From positions 1 to 55,177 of the forward strand of contig DCDL01000058.1 in assembly GCA_002316385.1 (NCBI GenBank): a DNA stretch of 55,177 nucleotides. The letters are read 5' to 3'. The notes under the pieces are model-generated. The model ran no database searches. It was not told the origin of the DNA and saw only the letters and a list, made by a program, of their open reading frames with translations. The DNA is from Clostridium sp. UBA1056. GTDB taxonomy: Bacteria; Bacillota; Clostridia; Clostridiales; Clostridiaceae. Position 1 is the first letter of the stretch. Each line of letters begins with the position of its first letter. Positions 24,955 to 34,682 of the stretch are shown here, one piece after another. The position numbers and the translations under genes were made by a program.

Positions 24955-24989
24955 GATGATTTCTGTATTGAACAGGAATCATCTTTTTT
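24955..24989 (+). terminator. Terminator of the opuC operon
   Basis: A 12-bp stem with one wobble (24955-24966 with 24972-24983) and TTTTTT tail. Confidence 0.85.
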
Positions 24990-25095
24990 AAGTGGAGCTA
25001 ATATAAGTCACAGCAATAAGCTATACTTTTAATTTCTGACTTCACATAAAAAACACAATCATACCTTATAATAATTGATATAGGAAGGTGAAAGC

Positions 25096-25758
25096 ATGAA
25101 TGAAAAGATACTTGTAATTGAAGATGATTTAGACATACAGGAAATAATATGTGAGTTTTTGCTTGCAAATGGATATGTTGTTGAAGTAGCTGAGGATGGA
25201 TTAAAAGGCATTGAAAAATTTAATTCAGATAAATTTGATTTGATACTTCTTGATGTAATGCTTCCAAAGATTGATGGTTTTGTTGTTTGTGAAATTATTA
25301 GAAAGACATCTAAAGTCCCAATAATAATGTTAACTGCTCTAGAAGAGGAACAAGATCAGATAAAGGGTTTTGAACTAGAAGTAGACGACTACATAACGAA
25401 GCCGTTTTCAGTTAATCTTCTAATTAAGAGAGTTGAAGCAGTATTTAGACGAACAAAAGCTATAGATGAGGAAGCAAGGCTGAGTTTTGAAGATATCCTT
25501 ATTGATGTCAACTGCTTTAAGGTTTCAGTTAGTGAGAAAGATATTGAGCTTACTGCTAAAGAGTTTGAACTCCTCAAGATATTTATTAAAAATAAAGGCA
25601 GAATTTTAACCAGAGAAGTGTTATTGAATCAGTTATGGGGTTATGATTTTTATGGAGATGCTAGAGTTATTGACACTCACATTAAAAATTTAAGGTGCAA
25701 GTTAAAGATTGATTATATTAAAACGATTAGAGGTGTTGGCTATAAACTTGAAAAATAG
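25096..25758 (+). CDS. OmpR-family response regulator
   Basis: A 220-residue protein. The receiver domain has acidic Asp10/Asp11, phosphoacceptor Asp53 (LLDVMLP), Thr in MLTAL, and Lys in DDYITKPF. The C-terminal winged helix (about 125-218) has ELTAKEFELLKIFIKNKGRILTRE and RVIDTHIKNLRCKL. It is the first gene of an operon with a histidine kinase (overlapping) and an ABC exporter downstream, and probably controls that exporter. Confidence 0.94.
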   Translation: MNEKILVIEDDLDIQEIICEFLLANGYVVEVAEDGLKGIEKFNSDKFDLILLDVMLPKIDGFVVCEIIRKTSKVPIIMLTALEEEQDQIKGFELEVDDYITKPFSVNLLIKRVEAVFRRTKAIDEEARLSFEDILIDVNCFKVSVSEKDIELTAKEFELLKIFIKNKGRILTREVLLNQLWGYDFYGDARVIDTHIKNLRCKLKIDYIKTIRGVGYKLEK

Positions 25759-27217
25759 TACAAAAAAAGGTATTACTTTTAAAATTTTTAAAATCACATC
25801 AATATTGCTAATTACTTCAACAATCTGTATATATTTAATACTATATTTCTTACTGCCAAGCTATTATTATAAATATAAAAAAAGTAATATTGAAACAGGA
25901 TTGAATAAACTAGAAAGCACTGTTTCAAAGCTTTCAATTAATGACGCTAAAAGATACTTTGATGAGTTTAATGTTAAATATACTGTTAGCTTGACTATAC
26001 AGGATAGTCTAGGAAGGCCTGTATACTTACCATTTAATTTGATAGGAATGTCTATATTAGATCAAGGTAGTATAGCTAATGCGTATTCATCCATAAGTAT
26101 ATCCCAAGCAGGTAGCATTTTAATTCAGGGTAATAATCAACCTCCTTCTACCTATATGATTTCAAGACAGATAACTTTTTTAAATGATAATCAAAGCTAC
26201 ACTATGAATGTTATAGTGCCGCTGCAGCCAATAGACGAAGCTTCAAAGGTTATTTTTAATTTACTACCCTTAATTGGCCTTGTAGTCCTTATTATATCAG
26301 TGGTAGGAGCCTTTATATATTCAAAAATAATTACTAAGCCCTTACTTCAAATAAATAATGCAGCTAGACATCTGGCAGCTTTAGATTTTGAAAAAAGCTG
26401 TGAGGTAAAGAGTAATGATGAAATAGGAGAAATCGCCTTAAGCTTAAATGAATTAGCCTCTAATTTGCAGTATACTATGAATGAACTTAAAAATACTAAT
26501 TTACAGCTTTTAGATGATATTGAAAGAGAACGGGAAATTGAAAGGAAAAGAAGAGAATTTACTGCTACAATTTCACATGAATTAAAAACTCCAATTACAA
26601 TAATAAAAGGTCAGCTTGAAGGTATGCTTGGCAATATAGGAGTTTATAAGGATAGAGATAAATATATGAATAGATCTTTAATAGTTTTGCAGGATATGGA
26701 GTTAATGGTAAAAGAAATACTTGAAGTATCAAAATTAGAATCTCATGATTTTAGGCCGCAATATACAGAAATAAATCTATATTATCTAGTTAATAATTCT
26801 CTTAAAACCCTCAGTTGTCTTGCAAGTGAAAGGGGTATAAATTTAATTCTAAATATATCTGAAGAAGTTTATGTTCAGGCTGATGAAAAACTAATTAAAA
26901 AGGCAATATCTAATGTTATTAATAACTCAATTACCCATTCAGCGAGAAATGAGAAAGTCTTTATAAACTTATGGGAAGAAAAAAATAAGGTAGTACTAAC
27001 TGTTGAAAATACAGGGGTACATATAGATGAAACTGAATTAGAAAGGCTCTTTAATCCTTTTTATCGTATAGAAAAATCTCGGAACAGAAGCACTGGAGGT
27101 ACTGGTTTAGGGTTATATATTGTAAAGACAATATTTGAGGCTCATGGAATAGAATATAGACTGAGCAATACCGAGTCAGGAGTTTGTTTTAAAATTATTT
27201 TTAACAGAAGCAATTAA
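25748..27217 (+). CDS. Sensor histidine kinase
   Basis: About 489 residues. The start is probably TTG 25748, overlapping the regulator's stop; other in-frame TTG codons lie further upstream. Two membrane segments (about 11-31 and 165-187) flank an extracytoplasmic sensor of about 130 residues. Then come HAMP (SKIITKPLLQINNAARHL), HisKA with the phosphorylated His in TISHELKTP, N-box NVINNSITHS and G-box TGGTGLGLYIVK. VanS/CssS-like layout. The ligand is unknown; association with an ABC exporter suggests an antimicrobial or envelope signal. Confidence 0.92.
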   Translation: MKNSTKKGITFKIFKITSILLITSTICIYLILYFLLPSYYYKYKKSNIETGLNKLESTVSKLSINDAKRYFDEFNVKYTVSLTIQDSLGRPVYLPFNLIGMSILDQGSIANAYSSISISQAGSILIQGNNQPPSTYMISRQITFLNDNQSYTMNVIVPLQPIDEASKVIFNLLPLIGLVVLIISVVGAFIYSKIITKPLLQINNAARHLAALDFEKSCEVKSNDEIGEIALSLNELASNLQYTMNELKNTNLQLLDDIEREREIERKRREFTATISHELKTPITIIKGQLEGMLGNIGVYKDRDKYMNRSLIVLQDMELMVKEILEVSKLESHDFRPQYTEINLYYLVNNSLKTLSCLASERGINLILNISEEVYVQADEKLIKKAISNVINNSITHSARNEKVFINLWEEKNKVVLTVENTGVHIDETELERLFNPFYRIEKSRNRSTGGTGLGLYIVKTIFEAHGIEYRLSNTESGVCFKIIFNRSN

Positions 27218-27296
27218 GCTTCTGTTTTTTCATGCTAAAAACACTTAGACTTCACAGTAACTACACAATACAAATTTACAATTAATAATGTAATAA

Positions 27297-27363
27297 GGCA
27301 TCTTCAAAAAATAAATAAGCTAGAATGATCGTCTATTTGACTTATTATTTATTTTCATATGCC
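27297..27363 (+). repeat. 67-bp palindromic dispersed repeat, copy 2
   Basis: GGCAT...ATGCC with AAATAAATAAG and CTTATTATTTATTT arms. It matches 18728-18794 in reverse complement and lies just before the ABC permease gene, inside what is otherwise a single operon-like run of genes. Confidence 0.8.
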
Positions 27364-27390
27364 TAAATATTAAAAATAGGAGGAAGAACA

Positions 27391-28821
27391 ATGAACTTTA
27401 TAAAAAGAGCAATATTAAGTGTTACTAAAAGAAAAGTAAAAACTATAATATTAATTGTAATTTTAAGTGTTATAGCAAATATGGTCCTTGCTGGTTTAGC
27501 AATACGATCTGCTACTGTTAAATCAGGTGAATTTGCTAGAAAAAAACTTGGAGGGGCTGTATCTCTTAGTGTTGATTTTGAAAAGGCAATGTCTAAATCA
27601 GGTAATAAAGGTGGTAAAATCGACATAACTCCACTAACTATTAAAGATGTAGATAAATTAAAAGACTTAGAACATGTTAAAGCATATAATTACTCATCCT
27701 CAGGAATGGTTTCGTCAGAGAATTTTAAACCCGTTGTGAAAGAACAAGATGATAAGAAGGATGATAAGAATTCTCCACAGGTATCATTTGGTGGACCCGC
27801 AGATATGGCTCAGCCAGATGTATCATTAGAGGGTAATTTATATACAGAGCTCTCTCCTGACTTTACTGAAGGAAAAAGTAAGATCATTGAGGGAAGAAAC
27901 TTAACAGAAAGCGATCAAGGAAAAAATGTAGCAGTTATAGAGAAAAAACTAGCAGATAAGAACAATTTAAAGCTTGGCGACAAAATAAAAGTAAAAAGTT
28001 TAGAAGGGAAAAATACTGTAGAATTAGAAGTGGTAGGAATATATACAGCTGAAAAAATTGAATCAGATCCTATGATGGATTCTATACCATTTTTAAGTCC
28101 GTATAATAAAATATATGTGCCTAATTCAGTTACATCACAATTGGACTCTTCCTCATCTGAGCAAACAGATACTATTCAAAATGCTGTATATTATATGGAT
28201 GATCCTATGAATGTTGAAAGCTTCAAAAATGATGTAAAAGCTTCAGGTATAAATTTAGAAGATTATAAACTAGATGCAAAGGATTCTTTGTATAAGCAGA
28301 TGATGGAACCTATCGAAAATGTTGGATCATTTTCAAAAACTATAGTTATTATAGTTGCCATTGCAGGAGCAGCAATTCTGTCACTCATAATAATTTTATC
28401 ACTTAAGGACAGAAGATATGAAATTGGTGTGTTAATGTCTATGGGAGAAAGCAGATTTAAAATTGTTAGTCAATTGCTAGTAGAGACCATGATTGTTGCT
28501 TGCATAGCTTTTAGTATATCAACATTTACTGGGAATGCAGTAGCACAGAAAATAGGTAATAACCTATTACAGAATGAAATAAAGGCCACTGAAAATCAGA
28601 AAAATTCACAACCTTCAATCGGAGGAGCGATTGCAATTGGACCTGGAGGAACAATGAACGAACAGGTTGATGCTATAGATAAAATTGATGTTGGTGTAAA
28701 TTCAAAGGATCTTCAAAAATTATATTTAATTGGATTCCTAATCGTAATTCTAGCAACAGCTATTCCAGCAATATCAATAATTAGGTTTAATCCAAAAACG
28801 ATTTTATCTAAAAATGAATAA
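27391..28821 (+). CDS. MacB/FtsX-type ABC permease
   Basis: A 476-residue protein. A membrane segment at about 16-38 is followed by a large extracytoplasmic MacB-like periplasmic-core domain (about 45-310), then three C-terminal segments with the FtsX signature (DRRYEIGVLMSMGESRFKIVSQLLVETMIV). The ribosome site is AGGAGG. Paired with the ATPase at 28834. Such exporters without an efflux-pump partner in Gram-positives move or sense peptides and antibiotics. Confidence 0.9.
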   Translation: MNFIKRAILSVTKRKVKTIILIVILSVIANMVLAGLAIRSATVKSGEFARKKLGGAVSLSVDFEKAMSKSGNKGGKIDITPLTIKDVDKLKDLEHVKAYNYSSSGMVSSENFKPVVKEQDDKKDDKNSPQVSFGGPADMAQPDVSLEGNLYTELSPDFTEGKSKIIEGRNLTESDQGKNVAVIEKKLADKNNLKLGDKIKVKSLEGKNTVELEVVGIYTAEKIESDPMMDSIPFLSPYNKIYVPNSVTSQLDSSSSEQTDTIQNAVYYMDDPMNVESFKNDVKASGINLEDYKLDAKDSLYKQMMEPIENVGSFSKTIVIIVAIAGAAILSLIIILSLKDRRYEIGVLMSMGESRFKIVSQLLVETMIVACIAFSISTFTGNAVAQKIGNNLLQNEIKATENQKNSQPSIGGAIAIGPGGTMNEQVDAIDKIDVGVNSKDLQKLYLIGFLIVILATAIPAISIIRFNPKTILSKNE

Positions 28822-28833
28822 GGAGGTATAAAA

Positions 28834-29505
28834 ATGGGTGCAATATTAGAATTAAAAAATATAAGTTATCACTATCAAGATGCTTCAAAAAGAGTATCTA
28901 TTTTAAATAATGTTGATTTCAGCTTTGAGAAAGGAAAGTTTTATACTATATTAGGCTCCTCTGGGTCAGGTAAAACAACACTTCTTTCTTTAATTAGTGG
29001 CTTGGATACACCTAAATCAGGAGATATATTATTTAGTGGTGAGAATATTAATAATATAGGATTAACTAACTTTAGAAATAAAAATATAGGAATAGTATTT
29101 CAATCCTACAATCTTATACCTTATATGACATCTTTACAAAATGTTTTAACAGCAATGGAAATAACTAAAAATAAAATAGAAAATAGAAAACATAAGGCTT
29201 ATGATTTATTAGAAAATATGGGTTTAACAAAGGAGGAAACCAATAGAAACATATTAAAGCTAAGCGGTGGACAGCAGCAGAGGGTTGCAATAGCTCGTGC
29301 ATTAGCTACAGAAGGAGATATAATTTTTGCTGATGAACCTACAGGAAACCTTGATCATGACACAGCCATTGATATAACAAACCTATTTAAAACATTGGCT
29401 CATGAAAACAACAAATGTATTATTGTTGTTACACATTCAAACGATGTAGCAGCTCAATCAGATGTTAAACTTAAACTTAAGAATGGAAAACTTGTTATAG
29501 CTTAA
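28834..29505 (+). CDS. ABC transporter ATPase (LolD/MacB type)
   Basis: A 223-residue ATPase: Walker A GSSGSGKTT, Q-loop FQSYNLIPYMT, signature LSGGQQQRVAIARALA, Walker B IIFADEPTGNLD, H-loop VTHS. It follows the permease by 12 bp with an AAGGAGG site. Energises the exporter controlled by the two-component system upstream. Confidence 0.94.
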   Translation: MGAILELKNISYHYQDASKRVSILNNVDFSFEKGKFYTILGSSGSGKTTLLSLISGLDTPKSGDILFSGENINNIGLTNFRNKNIGIVFQSYNLIPYMTSLQNVLTAMEITKNKIENRKHKAYDLLENMGLTKEETNRNILKLSGGQQQRVAIARALATEGDIIFADEPTGNLDHDTAIDITNLFKTLAHENNKCIIVVTHSNDVAAQSDVKLKLKNGKLVIA

Positions 29506-29613
29506 AGACTTTTGTTAATTTATTATCCAAAGATGATAAGTGATGTTAATGAAACTAATAAATTTCCAATTTAATAAAAAATTTATCTTAAAATATTACC
29601 AGTCGTCTTATAA

Positions 29614-29646
29614 AAAAGGAATCAGAATATTAATCTGATTCCTTTT
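29614..29646 (+). terminator. Terminator after the ABC exporter operon
   Basis: A perfect 13-bp stem AAAAGGAATCAGA (29614-29626) with 29634-29646, 7-base loop. It lies 110 bp after the stop. Confidence 0.75.
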
Positions 29647-30310
29647 CGTAATCTTTAATATCTTACTCTCATGCTATGGTGACATTCACTTGCATGTAGG
29701 TATGATTCTAATATTAATACCATCTTAGAAATGTATCGATGAATTTTTTGTCTACTACTAATGCCATAGGAGAATTCCAAGTTTTCTTTGTTACATAATT
29801 ATCTCATTGATATTAAACTGTTAAACCCTTAACTTCGTATTATATTATATCAATTGTAAAAAGGGTAATATTTATTAAATGATATGAACTTTGCTAAATT
29901 TGTCTATTTTAGAATCAGTAAACTGGCGAGTAATAACAATTAGTGTTCTATCATTAAACCTCCTGTAGATTAACTTATTAATCACAAAACACCCTCGATA
30001 ATTCGAGAGCTATTTCATTCATGTGATTCAATAATTATATTAATCTACAAAAGGAGGCTATGCATAATGCACGCATAATAATCCTCTCCTATTCACTTCT
30101 TTGATTTTAATCAACCCCTCAAGTTTACTTATTAGGGTTAACTTACCATTATTATATCATGAATATTCATAAAATTATAATTATTATTCTGTATAGTTAG
30201 ATATATACATTATAATGGAATTTTTGCTATAATTATCATATGGATACACTATAATTTAGTACACGCTTGTAAAAATTATACGCAATAAATATATTAAGGA
30301 GAAGATAATT
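29647..30310. other. Gene-free 0.66-kb stretch with decayed coding and a leader-like element
   Basis: Minus-strand codons near 29745-29785 (NSPMALVVDKKFIDTFL) look like a fragment of a lost gene; I cannot place it. A leader-like inverted-repeat element is listed separately at 29958-30090. Confidence 0.45.
29958..30090 (-). promoter_or_regulatory. Orphan attenuator-like leader with possible leader peptide
   Basis: On the minus strand an AGGAGAGG site precedes ATG and the 13-residue open frame MRALCIASFCRLI. It is followed by a large imperfect fold in which TGTAGATTAA-type arms pair across about 90 bases, an inner CTCGAATTATCGAG hairpin, and a free AGGAGG with another ATG. This is the layout of translation attenuators of resistance genes. 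The gene it should control is missing downstream. Confidence 0.4.
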
Positions 30311-30754
30311 ATGAGTGAAATTTTCGATATTTCTTATAATGACATTGATATTATCAAGAACCTTTGGGAAAAGAATAGGTTATATCATCAGAATAGTTCA
30401 GAATACTTTAAAGAATCATATCGCTCCATTAACTTTGATGAAAGAATAAAGGCTTTTTCTATGTTCAATAAAGATACAATGAAAATAACTGTGGCTAAAA
30501 GCAATGATAAATATATAGGATATTGTATATCAACCATAGTGGATGGAACGGGAGAGCTTCAATCACTGCATGTTGATGAGAGTAATCGAGGTAATGGAAT
30601 CGGGAGGCAACTTGCATCCAAACACATAGAATGGATGAAGGAAATGAATTGTAAAGTGATTGGGGTAACTGTATCCCAAGAGAATGAATCAACGATATGT
30701 TTTTATAGGAGTCTTGGATTTTATCCTAATACCTTATATATGCAACAAAAATAG
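30311..30754 (+). CDS. GNAT N-acetyltransferase
   Basis: A 147-residue single GNAT domain: GELQSLHVDESNRGNGIGRQLASKHIEWM is the acetyl-CoA motif A, then VSQENESTICFYRSLGFYP is the typical motif B. AAGGAGAAG ribosome site. Followed 90 bp later by a methyltransferase gene. Substrate unknown. Confidence 0.9.
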   Translation: MSEIFDISYNDIDIIKNLWEKNRLYHQNSSEYFKESYRSINFDERIKAFSMFNKDTMKITVAKSNDKYIGYCISTIVDGTGELQSLHVDESNRGNGIGRQLASKHIEWMKEMNCKVIGVTVSQENESTICFYRSLGFYPNTLYMQQK

Positions 30755-30845
30755 AAAAGCTATAAATGAATTATTTATAAATATCCTATTATAATGACTA
30801 TCGGTATGTAAGCTATTAAAGTATATTAATTTAGGGGGAAATAAC

Positions 30846-31604
30846 ATGAGCTTATTGGAACTTAATCCTAAAGGAAGGTTTAGCAATCGTGTGGAAAATT
30901 ATGAAAAATATAGACCTAACTATCCAAATGATATAATAAAATTTCTAAATACAAATACAAGTTTTACAAAAGAATCTATTGTTGCTGATATAGGTTCTGG
31001 AACTGGTATTTCTTCTAAATTATTTTTGGACAATGGAAATAAAGTATATGGTGTAGAGCCTAACGAAGATATGAGAAGAGCAGGAGAAAGGTATTTATAT
31101 AACTATACAAATTTTTATTCTATAGATGCTTCTTCTGAATGTACTAAATTAGAATCGGAATCAATAGATGTAATTGTTTGTGGACAAGCAATTCATTGGT
31201 TTGAGCCAGAAGAAACAAAAAAAGAATTTCTTAGAATATTGAAACCCGATGGATTCATAGTAATAATCAATAATAGAAGAAAACCTGGTAGTGAATTTAT
31301 GAATGGATATGTAGAATTAATTAGAAAATATTCTGAGAGTGAGGTCAGTAAACCACTTAATACAAATTTGGTAGATTTCCTTGATTCAAAAGCAATTTAC
31401 AAAGAGGTATTCGAGAATCCTCAGATATTTGACTTAGAGAGACTACAAGGGGATCTATTATCCTATTCATACATTCCTAGTGAGGAAGAAACAATATTTA
31501 GTACCATGCTTTCAGAGTTTAAACTTCTATTCGAAAAACACAATAAAAGTGGAATGGTAAACTTTGATTATGAAACAGCGTTGTATGTTTGTAAAATAAA
31601 GTAA
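30846..31604 (+). CDS. Class I SAM-dependent methyltransferase
   Basis: A 252-residue protein: motif I VADIGSGTGISSKLF, acidic GVEPNEDMRR, and motif IV DVIVCGQAIHWF, followed by LRILKPDGFIVIINN. Members with this H-W-F motif (Methyltransf_11-like) are mostly of unknown substrate. Ribosome site AGGGGGAAAT. Not obviously related to its neighbours. Confidence 0.88.
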   Translation: MSLLELNPKGRFSNRVENYEKYRPNYPNDIIKFLNTNTSFTKESIVADIGSGTGISSKLFLDNGNKVYGVEPNEDMRRAGERYLYNYTNFYSIDASSECTKLESESIDVIVCGQAIHWFEPEETKKEFLRILKPDGFIVIINNRRKPGSEFMNGYVELIRKYSESEVSKPLNTNLVDFLDSKAIYKEVFENPQIFDLERLQGDLLSYSYIPSEEETIFSTMLSEFKLLFEKHNKSGMVNFDYETALYVCKIK

Positions 31605-31722
31605 TATTTCTATATGAAATAATTCGAATTATTCTTTAAAAGATGAATTAAGGGAAGTCAAAATTATATGCACCAACCTTTTAATTATACACTTCTTATT
31701 TACAGTGTTTAATTTTTGGAGG

Positions 31723-31938
31723 TCACTTCAAAAATGGCTTCCCATAAAAATTTATACATTTCAAATACTGTCTTAATGCTTCATTCTCTACAATTGTATA
31801 ATTAATACCATTAGTAGTAATCTATTCATCACTTTGACTATTTTTATTAATATAAGTTTTATCTATACTCGTAGATACAGTTATTGGCACTAATAATGTA
31901 GCTACCGACATCATAGAAATAATTTTTGTTTTCGTAAA
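31723..31938 (-). pseudogene. Decayed small exported protein
   Basis: A minus-strand frame without a start codon reads KIISMMSVATLLVPITVSTS, the core of a signal peptide, followed by hydrophilic residues. A TAG at 31822-31824 interrupts it. The same frame continues with NGINYTIVENEALRQYLK to a TGA at 31723. Loss of the start plus the nonsense codon mark it as dead. The parent family was not identified. Confidence 0.6.
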
Positions 31939-31949
31939 ATCACCACAAA

Positions 31950-32414
31950 TTAAAATAAATTGGAAATATAATATTTCCCACTAATAGGATCAAACACATA
32001 TTTAATTACTTGTCCATCTTTTTTCATATCTATAACATATGCTTTATTTATACAGATATTAGGAGAATTAAGCAATAGCATATTGCTAGTATCTATATCT
32101 ATATGTTCTAAATTTTCTTCACTTTGGATTATTTCGATTGCTTGTTTATAAGTAAAGTTGGGTCTATTAATCCCAAATAGTAATGTTACTATAACTATTA
32201 AAATGATGGGTACAAATTTATATAACTTCTTTTTTTGTAATGAGTAACTAATAATAATTATAAAAGAATATGCAGAGTAGTAAAAGCCTGAATCTAATAC
32301 TCTATGATAAATAAAATGATTAATAATATTCATAAATACGAATGAAATTATAGATAATATTGAAGTATATATAAATATAGGTGTAATAACTAAATTGTTC
32401 TTGCGCATAAACAA
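31950..32414 (-). CDS. Small membrane protein with PepSY-like C-terminus
   Basis: 154 residues with three hydrophobic segments (about 9-35, 43-57 and 65-82). An extracytoplasmic tail has FTYKQAIEIIQSEENLE and YVFDPISGKYYISN, which resemble a PepSY-type fold. A GGAGGA ribosome site precedes the start. Function unknown. The remnant at 31723-31938 lies just downstream on the same strand. Confidence 0.65.
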   Translation of the reverse strand: MFMRKNNLVITPIFIYTSILSIISFVFMNIINHFIYHRVLDSGFYYSAYSFIIIISYSLQKKKLYKFVPIILIVIVTLLFGINRPNFTYKQAIEIIQSEENLEHIDIDTSNMLLLNSPNICINKAYVIDMKKDGQVIKYVFDPISGKYYISNLF

Positions 32415-32691
32415 AATATCCTCCTCTTTAGCAAGATATATATTACTATATTGTAATATAACACATAATTTTCATTATATCAGGTTATCGTCCTAAAAAG
32501 GTAATAAATATGCTTAGCTTAAAGGGATATAGTATGTATATATTTGAAAATGAAGAAGTAAGAGGACTATGAGGGCTAAATGCATGGAAGAACTAATTAG
32601 AAACTTCAGCTATAGAAGTTAAAGATTCCTTATAAATTTTGAAGAGTATATAAAATTATAAATTACCTAAATAAATCATTAGGTAATTTAT

Positions 32692-32841
32692 TTAGGTTTT
32701 TCTTTGTACAAAAAGAATTGTCCAAAGTATTAAAAGCGTTGATGAAATAATTATACATAAAACACCAAATTCCTTACTTAATATTAAAAGGAAACCACTT
32801 ATTAATAAAACAATAACATTAAATATTTTATATATATTCAT
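32692..32841 (-). CDS. Small two-helix membrane protein (49 residues)
   Basis: ATG at 32841 with GAGGAG seven bases upstream. The product is almost entirely hydrophobic, with two membrane segments (about 6-21 and 26-44) and a basic end VQRKT. The stop overlaps a hairpin (CCTAAATAAAT pairing with ATTTATTTAGG) that would act as a minus-strand terminator. No homologue recognised. The flanking 32415-32691 and 32842-33095 contain no other gene. Confidence 0.6.
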   Translation of the reverse strand: MNIYKIFNVIVLLISGFLLILSKEFGVLCIIISSTLLILWTILFVQRKT

Positions 32842-33095
32842 AGGCAAACTCCTCACATAATTTTATACTATTATAACATATTTTGGGATACTATATATTA
32901 GGATATAGAAACTTTTTTGTAACTATGTAGCTATTAAAATAATTTTAAATTATTGTTATTGTTATTTCAGCTAATGATAAATAGTGGTAAGTGTTATGAG
33001 TGAAGGCTAAATAATAGAAATATATAACTAATTTTTTAGTAAAAGAGCCTTAAGGTAGCTCTTATGACCTTATGATAGCTCACACTACGATAGTA

Positions 33096-34079
33096 TTATA
33101 TATAATTATTAATAAAGTATTGTAGTGAATATACTATTTTCTCTAATCTACTATAATCTATAACTTCAGCAGTATCATTTGTGGTATGAATAACTTTTTT
33201 AATATTTTCTTCTGAAATAGAAATGCTTGTATAACCTTTTGCTTGAAAAGACATATCATCGCTTCCTACTAGTAAATCTTTTTCAATTGCATTTATGCCA
33301 TATTTATTAAGGGATGATTTAATATTACTCATTAAATCAATATAATTATTGTTAATATCTACTTTATTAAATACATTCCAGATATTAAAAGTATTAAAAA
33401 ATGCTATGTTTCCTCCATCTTTATATCCTACTGAATCAATATTTATATTGATAATATCATCATATAAATTAGCTATTTCATCAGCAAAGTCTCTACTTCC
33501 AATTAATCCATATTCTTCACCGTTAAATGCAGCAAATACAATATCATATTTAAAAGGGCCATTTAAAGAGTCATTTTTCAAATAAACAGCTAATTGTATT
33601 AAGGTAGCTATTCCTGAAGCATTATCAACAGCACCTCTATAAATATCATCATTTTCTTTGCCTATATGATCAAAATGAGCAGATAGAATAATTGCTTTAT
33701 TATTATCAGTACCGCTTATCTTCCCAATTACGTTGTTAGCAGTTACGTCTACCGACTTCATTTTCCCTTCTCCATTGGGGGTTAAACGTTGGGTGTATGG
33801 AAAATCATAATAAAAATCATTTTCTCCAATTGGCTCTAACTCAATAGAATTAAATATGCCATTTATATATTTTTCAGCTAAAATATTTCCATCAGTTCCA
33901 ATTCGCCTACCTTCAAATTTATCTGAGCATAAATTTTCTACTATGGATTTCATATTTTCGATAGGTTCATTTCTAATAGAAATATGGGAATCAGTTTTAT
34001 TTATAAATAAAGCAAATGCTAATACTACAAAAGCACATAAGACAGTTAAAAGTAATAATTTCTTTTTAATAATAAGCAC
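33096..34079 (-). CDS. Exported/membrane-anchored M28-family peptidase
   Basis: A 327-residue protein. A signal anchor (residues 7-24) is followed by an M28 domain with all zinc ligands: SAHFDHIG, GAVDNASGIATL, FAAFNGEEYGLIGS, INIDSVGY and VIHTTNDTAEVID. No PA domain, unlike the protein at 1279-2544. It likely acts outside the membrane. The start is unclear: GTG 34079 sits only two bases after AGGAGG, whereas an ATT two codons later has ideal spacing. Substrate unknown. Confidence 0.88.
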   Translation of the reverse strand: MLIIKKKLLLLTVLCAFVVLAFALFINKTDSHISIRNEPIENMKSIVENLCSDKFEGRRIGTDGNILAEKYINGIFNSIELEPIGENDFYYDFPYTQRLTPNGEGKMKSVDVTANNVIGKISGTDNNKAIILSAHFDHIGKENDDIYRGAVDNASGIATLIQLAVYLKNDSLNGPFKYDIVFAAFNGEEYGLIGSRDFADEIANLYDDIININIDSVGYKDGGNIAFFNTFNIWNVFNKVDINNNYIDLMSNIKSSLNKYGINAIEKDLLVGSDDMSFQAKGYTSISISEENIKKVIHTTNDTAEVIDYSRLEKIVYSLQYFINNYI

Positions 34080-34682
34080 CTCCTCCTAGGTTATAAAAAC
34101 CATAATAAATTATAGTTATATAACAAATTATATGGAGAAAAATTATAAATAGAATTTAAAAATATTTACTATGATTAAAACAGATAAAAATTAGCTTAAC
34201 TTATATTCTAGAGACTCTAGAGATGTCAAAACTTAAGATTACTGATACTTTATTTAATAATGGTAAACTGGGAATTTAATTAATTTAAGTTACATATATG
34301 GTACATATATTGTTACATAAAAATTACAAGTAATATCACAAAGTATATTACAATGAAGGTACATAAAATAGCACATGTAAATCTTAAAGATGTAGGAAAT
34401 ATCACTATTGAATGTATTTATTATAAAAATGGATTAATATTTATATGTGTTTATAATTTAATATAATGTACCTTATAACGATACTAAGATAAGTGATTTT
34501 AAGAGAAGACAGTCGATATTCGTGTGAATATAATAATTTATAAATATTTACTAGATTGATTATCCATAGGTTATGTATAATAGAGTATATAAACTAACGA
34601 ATATTTGTATTATATTGTGCGTTAGATTTTTGCTTAACTAATATATAAACAGGAATTTGCAAAACAGAAAAGGAGATTAATT
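34080..34682. other. Gene-free 0.6-kb stretch holding a possible par relic
   Basis: It contains the sequence described at 34270-34466 and otherwise no gene or clear hairpin. Confidence 0.5.
34270..34466 (+). pseudogene. Possible relic of the RHH partition gene
   Basis: An array of TTACA and GTACATA units (34290-34370) is followed in frame by HVNLKDVGNITIECIYY and a stop at 34466. The aligned stretch of the RHH gene reads HVKSIKIGNKTLESTYS after its own ACAAAT array: about 8 of 17 identical with the same order of elements. The RHH domain itself is missing. Confidence 0.45.
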
